Positions 8,647-16,400 of a stretch of DNA of 64,000 nt are shown here, one piece after another (within the stretch, counting starts at the first letter, position 1; every line of letters begins with the position of its first letter). The stretch spans positions 6,932,001 through 6,996,000 of the forward strand of contig NZ_AP023439.1 in assembly GCF_014701095.1 (NCBI RefSeq). Direction: 5' to 3'. Origin of the DNA: Streptomyces tuirus (GTDB taxonomy: Bacteria > Actinomycetota > Actinomycetes > Streptomycetales > Streptomycetaceae). The position numbers and the translations under genes are program-made. A model generated the notes under the pieces. It was given only the letters and a program-made list of their open reading frames with translations, made no database searches and was not told where the DNA came from.

Positions 8647-9261
8647 TCAGCTGCCGGTGCCCGTCCTGCCCCAGTCCGGGCCCGCCTTGTCCCATGCCTG
8701 GTCCCAACGGGCGTACCGGCGGCGGACCATGCGCCAGACGATCAGCCGTCTGCCGCCCTCTATGAGACCGCCCGCCGCGAGGGCGGCGCCGAAGCCGGCG
8801 AGGACCGCGTGCGTCGAGGCCGTCGCGGAGTCGAGCGGGCGGGCGACCATCCGGCCGTGCCGGTCGGTCCATATCCGGAACGTGTCGCCCTGCCGCGGGT
8901 CCTTGAGGCTCGCCAGCACCGGGCCCTGGTGCGGGGTGCCGTCCGGCGCGGTCCAGTCGGCGAGGACGCGGGTGCGCAGATCCCTGCCCGACGAGGTCTC
9001 GGGGTCGGAGTCCAGCGCGGAGCGGTCCAGCTTGCGGATCACCGTGGCCGTCACCAGATGCCGCGCCTCGTGCTGTGACCGGACGGAGCGCTGCAGCGCG
9101 TCCTGAGCCGTGTCCCCGACGAGCGAGCCGACCAACGGGGCGGCCAGCAGGATCAGCAGCAGGGCGGCCAGTGCCACCCAGGCCTCGGCCAGGTCGGTCG
9201 GGCGGCACAGCGGATTGCGCCGCCAGCGCCAGAGTCCCCTGATCGCTCGCACCGCCTGCAC
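8647..9261 (-). CDS. Rv1733c-like two-pass membrane protein
   Basis: 204 aa, with two hydrophobic helices (residues about 28-50 and 150-170) that enclose an extracytoplasmic domain of roughly 100 residues. The Arg/Trp-rich N-terminus with NPLCRPTDLAEAW, followed directly by the first helix, is the signature of the actinobacterial Rv1733c family, whose function is unknown. In mycobacteria the family founder is induced in dormancy; whether that holds here is not shown. The GTG start at 9261 directly follows a GGAAGGGG tract. It is upstream of and co-oriented with the beta-helix/AAA gene but 229 bp away, so an operon is unlikely. Confidence 0.75.
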   Translation of the reverse strand: MQAVRAIRGLWRWRRNPLCRPTDLAEAWVALAALLLILLAAPLVGSLVGDTAQDALQRSVRSQHEARHLVTATVIRKLDRSALDSDPETSSGRDLRTRVLADWTAPDGTPHQGPVLASLKDPRQGDTFRIWTDRHGRMVARPLDSATASTHAVLAGFGAALAAGGLIEGGRRLIVWRMVRRRYARWDQAWDKAGPDWGRTGTGS

Positions 9262-9415
9262 CCCCTTCCCGCTCCGTGATACTCCCCGGCGGAGCCGTCC
9301 ACCCGCGGACCCGTCGAAGAGAGAGCCACATCACCTCTCCCCGGGGCCTCTCACGAATTTCTCACACAAGCCCAACGCCCGGGCCCGCGGCACGGTTCCC
9401 GCACCGCTCGCAGAG

Positions 9416-10243
9416 CTATTCGACGATCCTGACCGGGTCCCCGACCCGGATCGTGCCGCGGGACAGCGGCACCAGGTTCTGCCCGAAGACCAGCTTGCCG
9501 CCGAGGCGGCGATGCCGTCCGAGGCTGTGCAAGGGCTCGCGGCCGCGCTCGCCGGTGTCCTGGTCGGTGGTGGTCACCACGCAACGGCCGCAGGTCTTGG
9601 CCACGCGGAAGGGCACGTCGCCGATGGTGAGCCGCGACCAGTGGTCCTCGGCCCAGGCGGGGGTGTCCGCGACGACCACGTTCGGCCGGAAGCGGTTCAT
9701 GGGCAGCGGGCCCTCGCCGGCGTACTCGCCCTGCGCGATCAGGGAGTTGAGGGCGTCGAGGGAGGCAGTCGTGGTGAGCAGCAGCGGAAAACCGTCGGCG
9801 AAGGAGACGGTCTCACCGGGTCGCCCGTATTCCGGGGCGACGGGCCGGCGCGTGGCCGGGTCGTCCATGTACGCCAGTCGCACGGCGGTGCCGAGGCAGG
9901 AGCTGAACCAGGCGTGCGCGGCCTCGTCCTCGGCCTCGACCGCCTCGACCTTGTCGCGGAAGATCTCCACCGGCACGGTGACGGACGGCCGGGGGACGGG
10001 CACCGTCAGCGGCGGCATGCCCGGCGCCGACAGACCGACGGCGCCCCCGGGCCGAGGCTCGGCGGCGACGAGGGCGAGGCGCGGCAGCAGGCGTTGTGTG
10101 AGGACCTTTCCCCTGTCGTCGATCAGCACCCAGCGCCGGTCTCCGGCCAGCCCCCAGGGCTCCACGGCGGCCTCCCGGGGCGCGATGCCCCGTACCGCCT
10201 TGACCGGATGAACATGGATCGAGTGCAGATGAGCGTTCCCCAT
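9416..10243 (-). CDS. MOSC domain protein (YcbX/mARC-like)
   Basis: About 275 aa, with an N-terminal MOSC beta-barrel (LHSIHVHPVKAVRGI...GLAGDRRWVLID) and a C-terminal MOSC domain. The latter contains MNRFRPNVVV and TCGRCVVTTTDQDTGER, with the Cys expected to hold the molybdenum cofactor sulfur. Proteins of this family reduce N-hydroxylated compounds or handle activated sulfur. The ATG at 10243 is chosen because it begins the conserved domain; the upstream open frame is the antisense and Pro-rich neighbour in another phase. No strong ribosome binding site is visible. It is co-oriented with the Pro/Gln-rich gene, which lies 44 bp upstream. Confidence 0.85.
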   Translation of the reverse strand: MGNAHLHSIHVHPVKAVRGIAPREAAVEPWGLAGDRRWVLIDDRGKVLTQRLLPRLALVAAEPRPGGAVGLSAPGMPPLTVPVPRPSVTVPVEIFRDKVEAVEAEDEAAHAWFSSCLGTAVRLAYMDDPATRRPVAPEYGRPGETVSFADGFPLLLTTTASLDALNSLIAQGEYAGEGPLPMNRFRPNVVVADTPAWAEDHWSRLTIGDVPFRVAKTCGRCVVTTTDQDTGERGREPLHSLGRHRRLGGKLVFGQNLVPLSRGTIRVGDPVRIVE

Positions 10244-10287
10244 GGGGCCATGGTGCCAGTCGGCACCGACAGCCCCCGGAGGCCGGC

Positions 10288-10707
10288 TCAGTACCCGCGG
10301 TACTGCTGGTTGTTGTACGGGTCCTGATAGGGAGCCGGGGCCGGCCGGGGAGCGGCGGGGCGCATCGCCTCGTAGCCCGCGGGGGCCGCCGGACGCGGCT
10401 GCTGCGGGCCGGGGTAACCGCGCGGAGCGGTGGCCTGCTGCGGGATGTACGCCGCGGGTGCCTGTTGCAGCGGCGCGGGCTGCTGCTGCGGATAGCCGTA
10501 GGCGGACTGGGAGGGCGCTGCCGGGAGGGCGGGCAGCGCCGAGGGGAGCGCGGGCAGGTGGCTGCCCGGCATGTCGTACTGAGCGGGGACCCGGATCGGG
10601 GCGATCTGCGGGGTGCCCCGCTCGGCGACGAGCCTGTCGTAGATCGGGGTGTCCGGGAAGGAGGCGGAGTAGTAGCCGCCGCCATAGGTGGAGCGGGGGG
10701 AGGTCAT
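10288..10707 (-). CDS. Pro/Ala/Gln-rich small protein (DUF6643-like)
   Basis: 139 aa beginning MTSPRSTYGGGYYSASFPDT, with a conserved-looking N-terminal 45 residues (PIYDRLVAERGTPQIAPIRV) followed by a disordered Pro/Ala/Tyr/Gln tail that ends NNQQYRGY. Streptomyces genomes carry proteins with this head and low-complexity tail whose function is not known. No membrane segment or signal peptide is visible. The ATG at 10707 has no clear ribosome binding site. The tail composition suggests an intrinsically disordered adaptor, which is inference. Confidence 0.65.
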   Translation of the reverse strand: MTSPRSTYGGGYYSASFPDTPIYDRLVAERGTPQIAPIRVPAQYDMPGSHLPALPSALPALPAAPSQSAYGYPQQQPAPLQQAPAAYIPQQATAPRGYPGPQQPRPAAPAGYEAMRPAAPRPAPAPYQDPYNNQQYRGY

Positions 10708-10985
10708 GGCACATAAGTTAAGCCCACGATGTGCTGGTTGGGGAGACCGATAAGAGGGTTGTTTTCCGTGTCCGCAGTGACCCGGGATCCCCAATGCGAG
10801 CGAACTCGGCAAAAAGGGGCACCGAACGGGGCTCTGATCGTGTAAAGGCCGAGTTCCGGGCGGGTTACCGGCGGTTGGCCGCGGTCTTCCGCGCGGTCGC
10901 GCATGGGACTTCGTCGCCGTAACGAATAGGTTGTCCGCACGGAACCCGATGAACCGCCGGGACGGGCCTGGCGCGGTGACACGCA

Positions 10986-12305
10986 ATGGGGGCGGACATG
11001 CACATGCTGAAGGGGTCGAACACTCCGGTGCCCACCGCGGCGCTGCGGGTGGAACTGGGATGGCGAACCGGACCCGGAGTGCCCGACGCCGACGCCTCCG
11101 CCCTGCTCCTGGTGAGCGGCAAGGTCCGCTCCGACGCGGACTTCGTCTTCTACAACCAGCCCGCGCACTCCTCCGGTGCCGTCCGGCACGAGGGCAAGCG
11201 CGACGCCGGCGGCCGGGTGACCGACACACTCCTCGTCGACCTCGCGCGCGTGGAGCCCGGGATCGAGACACTGGTGCTCGCCGCCTCCTCCGACGGCGGC
11301 GCGTTCGGACAGGTCCCCGACCTCTACATCGAGGTGCGGGACGCGGCGCAGGGCGCACCGGTGGCCCGCTTCGACAACCCGGGCGCCACCACTGAAACCG
11401 CTTTCGTGCTGGGCGAGTTCTACCGCCGCCAGGGCGCCTGGAAGTTCCGCGCCGTCGGCCAGGGCTACAGCAGCGGACTCGAAGGGCTGGCCACGGACTA
11501 CGGCATCACGGTGGACGAGCCCCAGCAGACGGCACCGGCACCGGCACCCGCACCGGCACCGGTCACGGCCCCGGCGCCGCCCGCCGCCCCACCGGCCGCC
11601 GCGTACACACCCCCGCCGATGCCTCAGTCAGCACCTCCGCCCCCGCCCGCCGCGCCGCCCGCGCCCGTCCGCCTCACCAAGGTGACGCTCACCAAGGCGT
11701 CCCCCTCCGTCTCCCTCACCAAGCAGGGCGGCACCTCCGGTGCCCTGCACGTGAACCTCAACTGGGAGGTGCGCAAGCAGTTCTCGGGATGGAGCAGCAA
11801 GTTCGGGCGCCCGACGGCGATGCACTCCGACCTCGACCTCGACCTGTGCGCGCTGTACGAACTCAACGACGGCAGCAAGGGCGTCGTCCAGGCCCTCGGC
11901 AACAGCTTCGGGGCCCTGCACCAGCCTCCGTACATCCACCTCGACGGCGACGACCGCACCGGAGCCGTGTCGACGGGTGAGAACCTCACCGTCAACCTCG
12001 ACCACAAGAACGCCTTCCGGCGCATCCTCGTCTTCGTCACCATCTACGAGGGCGCCCGCTCGTTCGCCGACCTGCACGCCTCGGTCACGCTCCAACCGCA
12101 GCACGGCGCGCCGATCGAATTCTCCCTCGACGAGTGCACGGTCCCTTCTCTCGTGTGTGCACTCGCCCTGATCACCAACACCGGCGGCGATCTGATCGTC
12201 CAGCGGGAGGCCCGCTATCTGGTGCCCGACCGCGGGGTGAGCCCGCAGCGGACCGTCGACCACGCCTACGGGTGGGGCATGAACTGGACACCCGGCCGGA
12301 AGTGA
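10986..12305 (+). CDS. Double TerD-domain protein (tellurium resistance / stress family)
   Basis: 439 aa with two TerD domains, at residues about 10-175 and about 240-435. They are joined by a Pro/Ala linker (about 178-238) rich in APAPAP and PPPP. Each half carries typical TerD strands. The second has the Asp-rich calcium-site-like SDLDLDLCALYEL, with NLDHKNAFRRILVFVTIYEGA downstream. TerD proteins bind calcium and sit in chemical-stress gene sets, but no other ter genes are seen here. The start may be ATG 10986 or ATG 10998; the GGGGGCGG just before 10998 could serve as its ribosome binding site. Confidence 0.88.
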   Translation: MGADMHMLKGSNTPVPTAALRVELGWRTGPGVPDADASALLLVSGKVRSDADFVFYNQPAHSSGAVRHEGKRDAGGRVTDTLLVDLARVEPGIETLVLAASSDGGAFGQVPDLYIEVRDAAQGAPVARFDNPGATTETAFVLGEFYRRQGAWKFRAVGQGYSSGLEGLATDYGITVDEPQQTAPAPAPAPAPVTAPAPPAAPPAAAYTPPPMPQSAPPPPPAAPPAPVRLTKVTLTKASPSVSLTKQGGTSGALHVNLNWEVRKQFSGWSSKFGRPTAMHSDLDLDLCALYELNDGSKGVVQALGNSFGALHQPPYIHLDGDDRTGAVSTGENLTVNLDHKNAFRRILVFVTIYEGARSFADLHASVTLQPQHGAPIEFSLDECTVPSLVCALALITNTGGDLIVQREARYLVPDRGVSPQRTVDHAYGWGMNWTPGRK

Positions 12306-12321
12306 CTCCCCACGCCGGCCG

Positions 12322-13494
12322 TCAGCCCTCGTCGGGCACGGCGTCCGGGCGCGCGTAGGTGCGGCCCTTCCAGGCCGCACCCCGCCCCCGGTAGTGCTGC
12401 ACCGCGGAATCCACCGTCATGAGGAGATAGAGGAACGCGGTGAACGGCAACAGCGGGGCGAGCCACAGCGGCTGCCGGTAGTGGCGGAGCATCGGGACGT
12501 ACGTCCCCGCCATGATCAGCCACGCGAGACCCCCGAACACCGCCGCGGGCACGCGGCCGGTCGCGAGGCCCGCCAGGACCGCCACCGGCGGAACCAGATA
12601 CACCAGCGCCAGCCCGGCGACCGTGCCGGCCAGCAGCAGCGGGTGGTGCCGCAGCTGGGCGTACGCACTGCGCGACACCATGCGCCACAGGTCGTGCAGC
12701 CGCGGATACGGCCGCACGCTGTCCACCCGCTCGGCGAGCCCCAGCCAGACCCGGCCGCCGCCCTGCTTGACGGCCCGGGCGAGCGCGACGTCGTCGATCA
12801 CGGCGTGCCGGATCGACTCCGGGATCCGCGCCCGCTCGGCGGCCTCCGCCCGCAGCAGGACACAGCCCCCGGCCGCGGCCGCCGTCCGCCCCGCCCCGGC
12901 GATCCGGCGGAAGGGGTAGAGCTGCGCGAAGAAGTAGACGAACGCCGGCACGACGAGCCGTTCCCAGACGCTCTCCACCCGCAGCCGGGCCATCTGGGAG
13001 ACGACGTCGAACCCACCGGAGCGGGCCGCCGCCACGAGCTCGCGCAGACTGTCCGGCGCGTGCGCGATGTCGGCGTCCGTGAGGAGGAGGTACTCGGGCT
13101 CACGCGCGCGTGCCAGCCCGATGCCGTGCCGCACCGCCCACAGCTTGCCGGTCCAGCCGGCCGGGGGCTCGCCCGGCGCATCCACGGTCAGCGGCAGCCC
13201 GCCGTGCCGGCGCGCCAGCTCCTGCGCCAGCTCACCGGTGCCGTCCGAACTGCCGTCGTCGACGAGGAAGACCTCCGCCCGCCCCGGATAGTCCTGCGCG
13301 AGCAGCGACGGCAGCGCGGCGGGCAGTACGGCCGCCTCGTCACGGGCGGGGACGACGACGCACACGGACGGCCACGCCTCAGGCTCCGCGCGTGACGGCA
13401 GCCGCACATCGGTGCGCCAGAAGAAGCCCTGACAGAGCAGCAGCCACAGCCAGGCGAGCAGTGATCCAGCGGCAGTCCACACAACGGCGCTCAC
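12322..13494 (-). CDS. hpnB: Family 2 glycosyltransferase, hopene-associated HpnB-like
   Basis: 390 aa. One N-terminal membrane anchor (residues about 4-24) precedes a GT-A domain beginning PSVCVVVPARDEAAVLPAALPSL, with VDDGSSDGT and the metal-binding LLLTDADIAH. Three C-terminal hydrophobic helices follow (about 275-365). The WTGKLWAVRHGI segment and overall layout match the HpnB group linked to hopanoid loci, although no hopanoid gene is in the window, so the acceptor is uncertain. The start at GTG 13494 is inferred from the first hydrophobic helix; no strong ribosome binding site precedes it. Its stop lies 17 nt from that of the convergent TerD gene. Confidence 0.75.
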   Translation of the reverse strand: MSAVVWTAAGSLLAWLWLLLCQGFFWRTDVRLPSRAEPEAWPSVCVVVPARDEAAVLPAALPSLLAQDYPGRAEVFLVDDGSSDGTGELAQELARRHGGLPLTVDAPGEPPAGWTGKLWAVRHGIGLARAREPEYLLLTDADIAHAPDSLRELVAAARSGGFDVVSQMARLRVESVWERLVVPAFVYFFAQLYPFRRIAGAGRTAAAAGGCVLLRAEAAERARIPESIRHAVIDDVALARAVKQGGGRVWLGLAERVDSVRPYPRLHDLWRMVSRSAYAQLRHHPLLLAGTVAGLALVYLVPPVAVLAGLATGRVPAAVFGGLAWLIMAGTYVPMLRHYRQPLWLAPLLPFTAFLYLLMTVDSAVQHYRGRGAAWKGRTYARPDAVPDEG

Positions 13495-13539
13495 GCGCGC
13501 AGTCTGCACCACCCGGGCTGCCCTGGACGGCTCATCGTC

Positions 13540-13545
13540 TATCGT
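13540..13545 (+). promoter_or_regulatory. -10 box TATCGT of a probable leaderless promoter
   Basis: The TANNNT hexamer ends 6 nt before the GTG at 13552, so transcription would start at or next to the start codon. No Shine-Dalgarno sequence lies between. This is one of five similar arrangements in 13.5-18.7 kb. Confidence 0.5.
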
Positions 13546-13551
13546 GATCGG

Positions 13552-14337
13552 GTGAAGATCGCGCTCATGGACTCCGGAATCGGTCTGCTGGCGGCCACCG
13601 CCGCGGTTCGGCGGCTGCGCCCCGACGCCGATCTCGTGCTCTCCCTGGACCCCGACGGCATGCCCTGGGGCCCGCGCACCCCGCAGGACCTCACCGAGCG
13701 CGCCCTGGCCGTCGCCGAGGCCGCCGCCGCGCGCCGCCCCGAGGCCCTGATCGTCGGCTGCAACACCGCCACCGTGCACGCCCTCACCGCCCTGCGCGCC
13801 CGCCTCGAACCGGACATCCCGGTCATCGGTACAGTCCCCGCGATCAAGCCGGCCGCGGCCGGCGGCGGGCACCTCGCCATCTGGGCCACCCCGGCCACCA
13901 CGGGCAGCCCCTATCAGCAGGGTCTGATCCGGGACTTCGCCGGCGGTGTCCCCGTCACCGAGGTGCCGTGCTGGGGTCTCGCCGAGGCCGTGGAGCACGC
14001 GGACGAGGCGGCGATCGACGCGGCGGTGTCCGCGGCCGCCGCCCTCACCCCGGACGACGTGACCACCGTCGTCCTCGGCTGCACCCACTACGAACTGGTC
14101 GCCGAGCGCATCCGCACCGCCGTCCAGCGCCCCGGCCGCGTGCCCCTCGTGCTGCACGGCTCCGCGGGAGCCGTGGCCGCCCAGGCCCTGCGCCGGCTCG
14201 GCGAGCAGCCCGCGCCGGGAGCCGCCCCGCACGGCACGCTCACCGTGCTGCTCAGCGGACGCGAGGGCACGCTGCCCGCCCCCGCCCTGGCGTACGCCGA
14301 AGGGCGTCTGCTGCAGGCGGTCACCCCCGCCCGCTGA
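13552..14337 (+). CDS. Glutamate/aspartate racemase-like protein
   Basis: 261 aa. It contains the racemase-family signatures KIALMDSGIGLL (residues 2-13), GCNTATVHAL with the first catalytic Cys near 65, and GCTHYELV with the second near 180. Canonical MurI has GCTHYP; here the Pro is Glu. The wall-synthesis MurI is essential and usually sits in a different context, so this may be an accessory or specialised racemase. The actual substrate is inferred only. It starts with GTG and is divergent from the HpnB-like gene by 57 bp. Its mRNA is probably leaderless. Confidence 0.75.
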   Translation: MKIALMDSGIGLLAATAAVRRLRPDADLVLSLDPDGMPWGPRTPQDLTERALAVAEAAAARRPEALIVGCNTATVHALTALRARLEPDIPVIGTVPAIKPAAAGGGHLAIWATPATTGSPYQQGLIRDFAGGVPVTEVPCWGLAEAVEHADEAAIDAAVSAAAALTPDDVTTVVLGCTHYELVAERIRTAVQRPGRVPLVLHGSAGAVAAQALRRLGEQPAPGAAPHGTLTVLLSGREGTLPAPALAYAEGRLLQAVTPAR

Positions 14338-14439
14338 CCGCCACCCGTCACCGACGGTCACCCGCCGGGCCGGATCGGCCTGACGCCCACCCGGCGCAGT
14401 CACGCTCCGCCACGGGGTACCAGCGGAGCGAATCCTGAG

Positions 14440-14445
14440 TACCCT
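14440..14445 (+). promoter_or_regulatory. -10 box TACCCT of a probable leaderless promoter
   Basis: It ends exactly 6 nt before ATG 14452, with no ribosome binding site in between (CAAGGC only). Confidence 0.5.
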
Positions 14446-14451
14446 CAAGGC

Positions 14452-15006
14452 ATGAGGGACCACCGCCACGGGGAGAACGCCCCCCAGCCGCACACGGTCG
14501 TGTGGACCGGCCGTGCCACCAACCGGGTGCAGTGGCTGCTGGCGCTCGTGGGCGCCGCCTGCATGGCGCTCGGCATCGAGCTGGCCGTCGACTCCGCGTG
14601 GACGTCCGGCGTCGCCCCGCTGGTCATGGCCGTCGTCGGGTGCATCGCCGCCGGACTGCTGGTCCTCTTCGGAACGCTCGCGTTCGTGCACGTCGCCCTG
14701 CGGGTCGACGAGGACCACCTCGAGGTGCGCTGCGGCCACATCGGCGTTCCCCGCCGCCGTATCCCGCTCTCCAGCGTGGTCGGCGCCACGTACATCTCCC
14801 ATGTCACCCCGCGCCACTGGGGTGGCTGGGGCTACCGCTGGCGGCCCGAGAAGGGCACCGCGGTGGTGGTGCGACGAGGTGAGGGTGTCGAGCTGGAGCT
14901 GTGGGACGGGCACACCTTCACGATCACCGTGGACGACGCGGAGGCGGCCGTACGGGTGATCGAGGCGCGGCTGCGTCCCACCAAGCCGGGCGCTCCCGCG
15001 CACTGA
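14452..15006 (+). CDS. Membrane protein with PH-like C-terminal domain
   Basis: 184 aa, with two adjacent hydrophobic helices (residues about 25-48 and 56-82) and a cytoplasmic C-terminal domain (about 85-180). That domain reads as a bacterial PH-like fold: short strands, the PLSSVVGATYISHV segment, and HWGGWGYRWRPEKGTAVVVRRG, which is typical of this fold in actinobacterial membrane proteins. Function is unknown. It lies 114 bp after the racemase-like gene and is convergent with the O-antigen-ligase-like gene. Confidence 0.7.
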   Translation: MRDHRHGENAPQPHTVVWTGRATNRVQWLLALVGAACMALGIELAVDSAWTSGVAPLVMAVVGCIAAGLLVLFGTLAFVHVALRVDEDHLEVRCGHIGVPRRRIPLSSVVGATYISHVTPRHWGGWGYRWRPEKGTAVVVRRGEGVELELWDGHTFTITVDDAEAAVRVIEARLRPTKPGAPAH

Positions 15007-15041
15007 CCCACCGGACGTTCGTCACCCGCGGTGATCGACGG

Positions 15042-15053
15042 CAGTGATCACTG
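15042..15053. repeat. 12-bp perfect palindrome between convergent genes
   Basis: CAGTGATCACTG sits in the 103-bp gap between convergent genes and is flanked by two further GTGATC direct copies. It could fold into a weak hairpin or be a binding site. No U-tract follows, so I do not call it a terminator. Confidence 0.35.
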
Positions 15054-15109
15054 ACTGTGATCGCCGGCCGTCCCGGTGGCCGGGGACCACGGACCGGGCA
15101 TCGGGCCGG

Positions 15110-16291
15110 TCACCGCGCCGCAGTGCGTCCCGCGCCGCGTGCCCGCGTGTCAGGGGAGCGGCCCGCCGGTTCGTCGGCCAGGGGGCGTGCCGTGGCCATG
15201 CCCGCCAGCAGGCCCGCCCCCACCGACACCGCCGTGAAGCTCAGCGCGTTGCCGATGGCGGCGATGGCGGCGAGCGCGGTCAGGGCCGCGCCCGCGGTGA
15301 GCGCCACCGGGGTCGGGCGCGGGCCGCGCCACAGCGCGTACAGGACCCAGCCGAACGCCGCCGCCAGCAGGGCCACCCCGACGATCCCCTGTTCCGCCGC
15401 CTGTTGCAGGGGAGCCGAGTGCGGCTTGCCGTCGGACAGCAGCGACTGGGCGGACGTCGCGCTCAGCTCCCCGAAGCGGCCCGGGCCCGCCCCCAGCGCG
15501 GCGTCGTCGCCGAGCAGACGCCAGGCGTCATGCCACAACCGCACGCGGTGCGGCGTGAGCCGCCCCTCCAGAGCCGCCACGAACCCGCCCGGGACGGCCC
15601 GCGCGGCGACCGCCCAGATCAGACCGGTCACCAGGGCGGCGACCACGCCCAGTAGGGCCATGGCGGCGCCGCGGTGACGGGTGTGGCCGGCGGCCAGCGA
15701 GCACACCAGCACCGCGAGACAGGTCACGAGGCCGCTGGCCGAGCCGAGCAGGGCCGCCAGCACCGCCGTCCCCGCGGCCAGCAGGCGCAGGGCGAGGCGA
15801 ACGGCCGGAACCTGCGCGGCCCAGGCCGCACAGCACGCGGCCCCGGCCGACAAGGTCAGTACGGCGGCGGTGGCCCCGGCATGCCCGAGAGGCGCGGCGA
15901 TCTGCGGGCCCGGAGCAAGGTGCGGAACGGCCACCGTCAGCGCGATGCCGGCCAGCGCCCCGGCGAAGGGCGCCCCGACCGGCAGCAGCGCCCCGCCGAT
16001 CCGCCCGGCGGCGTACCCGGCGGCCACCGCGAGCACCGCCAGGAGAACCCCCTCCGGCCTGCCGTCGTGCACGGCCGCCGTGATCAGGGACCAGGCGGCG
16101 CAGGCGCCCAGCACCGCGACCCCCGCCGCGTCAGAAACGATTCGTCTCTCGCCGTCCGCGTCCGGCCCGGACGCGGACGTCACCCCACTGGAACCCACCC
16201 CGCCCGCCCCCCGGCGCAACCAAAGCCCCCGACCTGTGACGACCCCGGCCGCACCGGCCGCCACGGGCCGTACGACTGAGGCTTGGCACAC
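15110..16291 (-). CDS. O-antigen ligase / Wzy-like polytopic membrane protein
   Basis: Up to 393 aa, with about ten hydrophobic helices. The periplasmic-loop signature of the Wzy/WaaL group is present: LTPHRVRLWHDAWRLLGDDAALGAGPGRF, then HSAPLQQAAEQGIVGVALL. The family joins or polymerises lipid-linked glycans. No polysaccharide cluster surrounds it, so the substrate is open. The GTG at 16291 is the longest start; a shorter GTG start near VTSASGPD or VSDAAGVAVLG, closer to the first helix, is quite possible. It is divergent from lnt. Confidence 0.6.
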   Translation of the reverse strand: MCQASVVRPVAAGAAGVVTGRGLWLRRGAGGVGSSGVTSASGPDADGERRIVSDAAGVAVLGACAAWSLITAAVHDGRPEGVLLAVLAVAAGYAAGRIGGALLPVGAPFAGALAGIALTVAVPHLAPGPQIAAPLGHAGATAAVLTLSAGAACCAAWAAQVPAVRLALRLLAAGTAVLAALLGSASGLVTCLAVLVCSLAAGHTRHRGAAMALLGVVAALVTGLIWAVAARAVPGGFVAALEGRLTPHRVRLWHDAWRLLGDDAALGAGPGRFGELSATSAQSLLSDGKPHSAPLQQAAEQGIVGVALLAAAFGWVLYALWRGPRPTPVALTAGAALTALAAIAAIGNALSFTAVSVGAGLLAGMATARPLADEPAGRSPDTRARGAGRTAAR

Positions 16292-16388
16292 CGTAGCCGC
16301 TTGTGGACGGTTTGAGGATGTGTCATGACGAAATGAACAGGACGCCCGTCACGCCCACCGGCGCTGTCGGCCCCAAGGTCACGCGCCT

Positions 16389-16394
16389 TAGACT
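16389..16394 (+). promoter_or_regulatory. -10 box TAGACT of a probable leaderless lnt promoter
   Basis: It ends 6 nt before GTG 16401. The intervening CCGGGA is too close to the start codon to act as a normal ribosome binding site. Confidence 0.45.
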
Positions 16395-16400
16395 CCGGGA

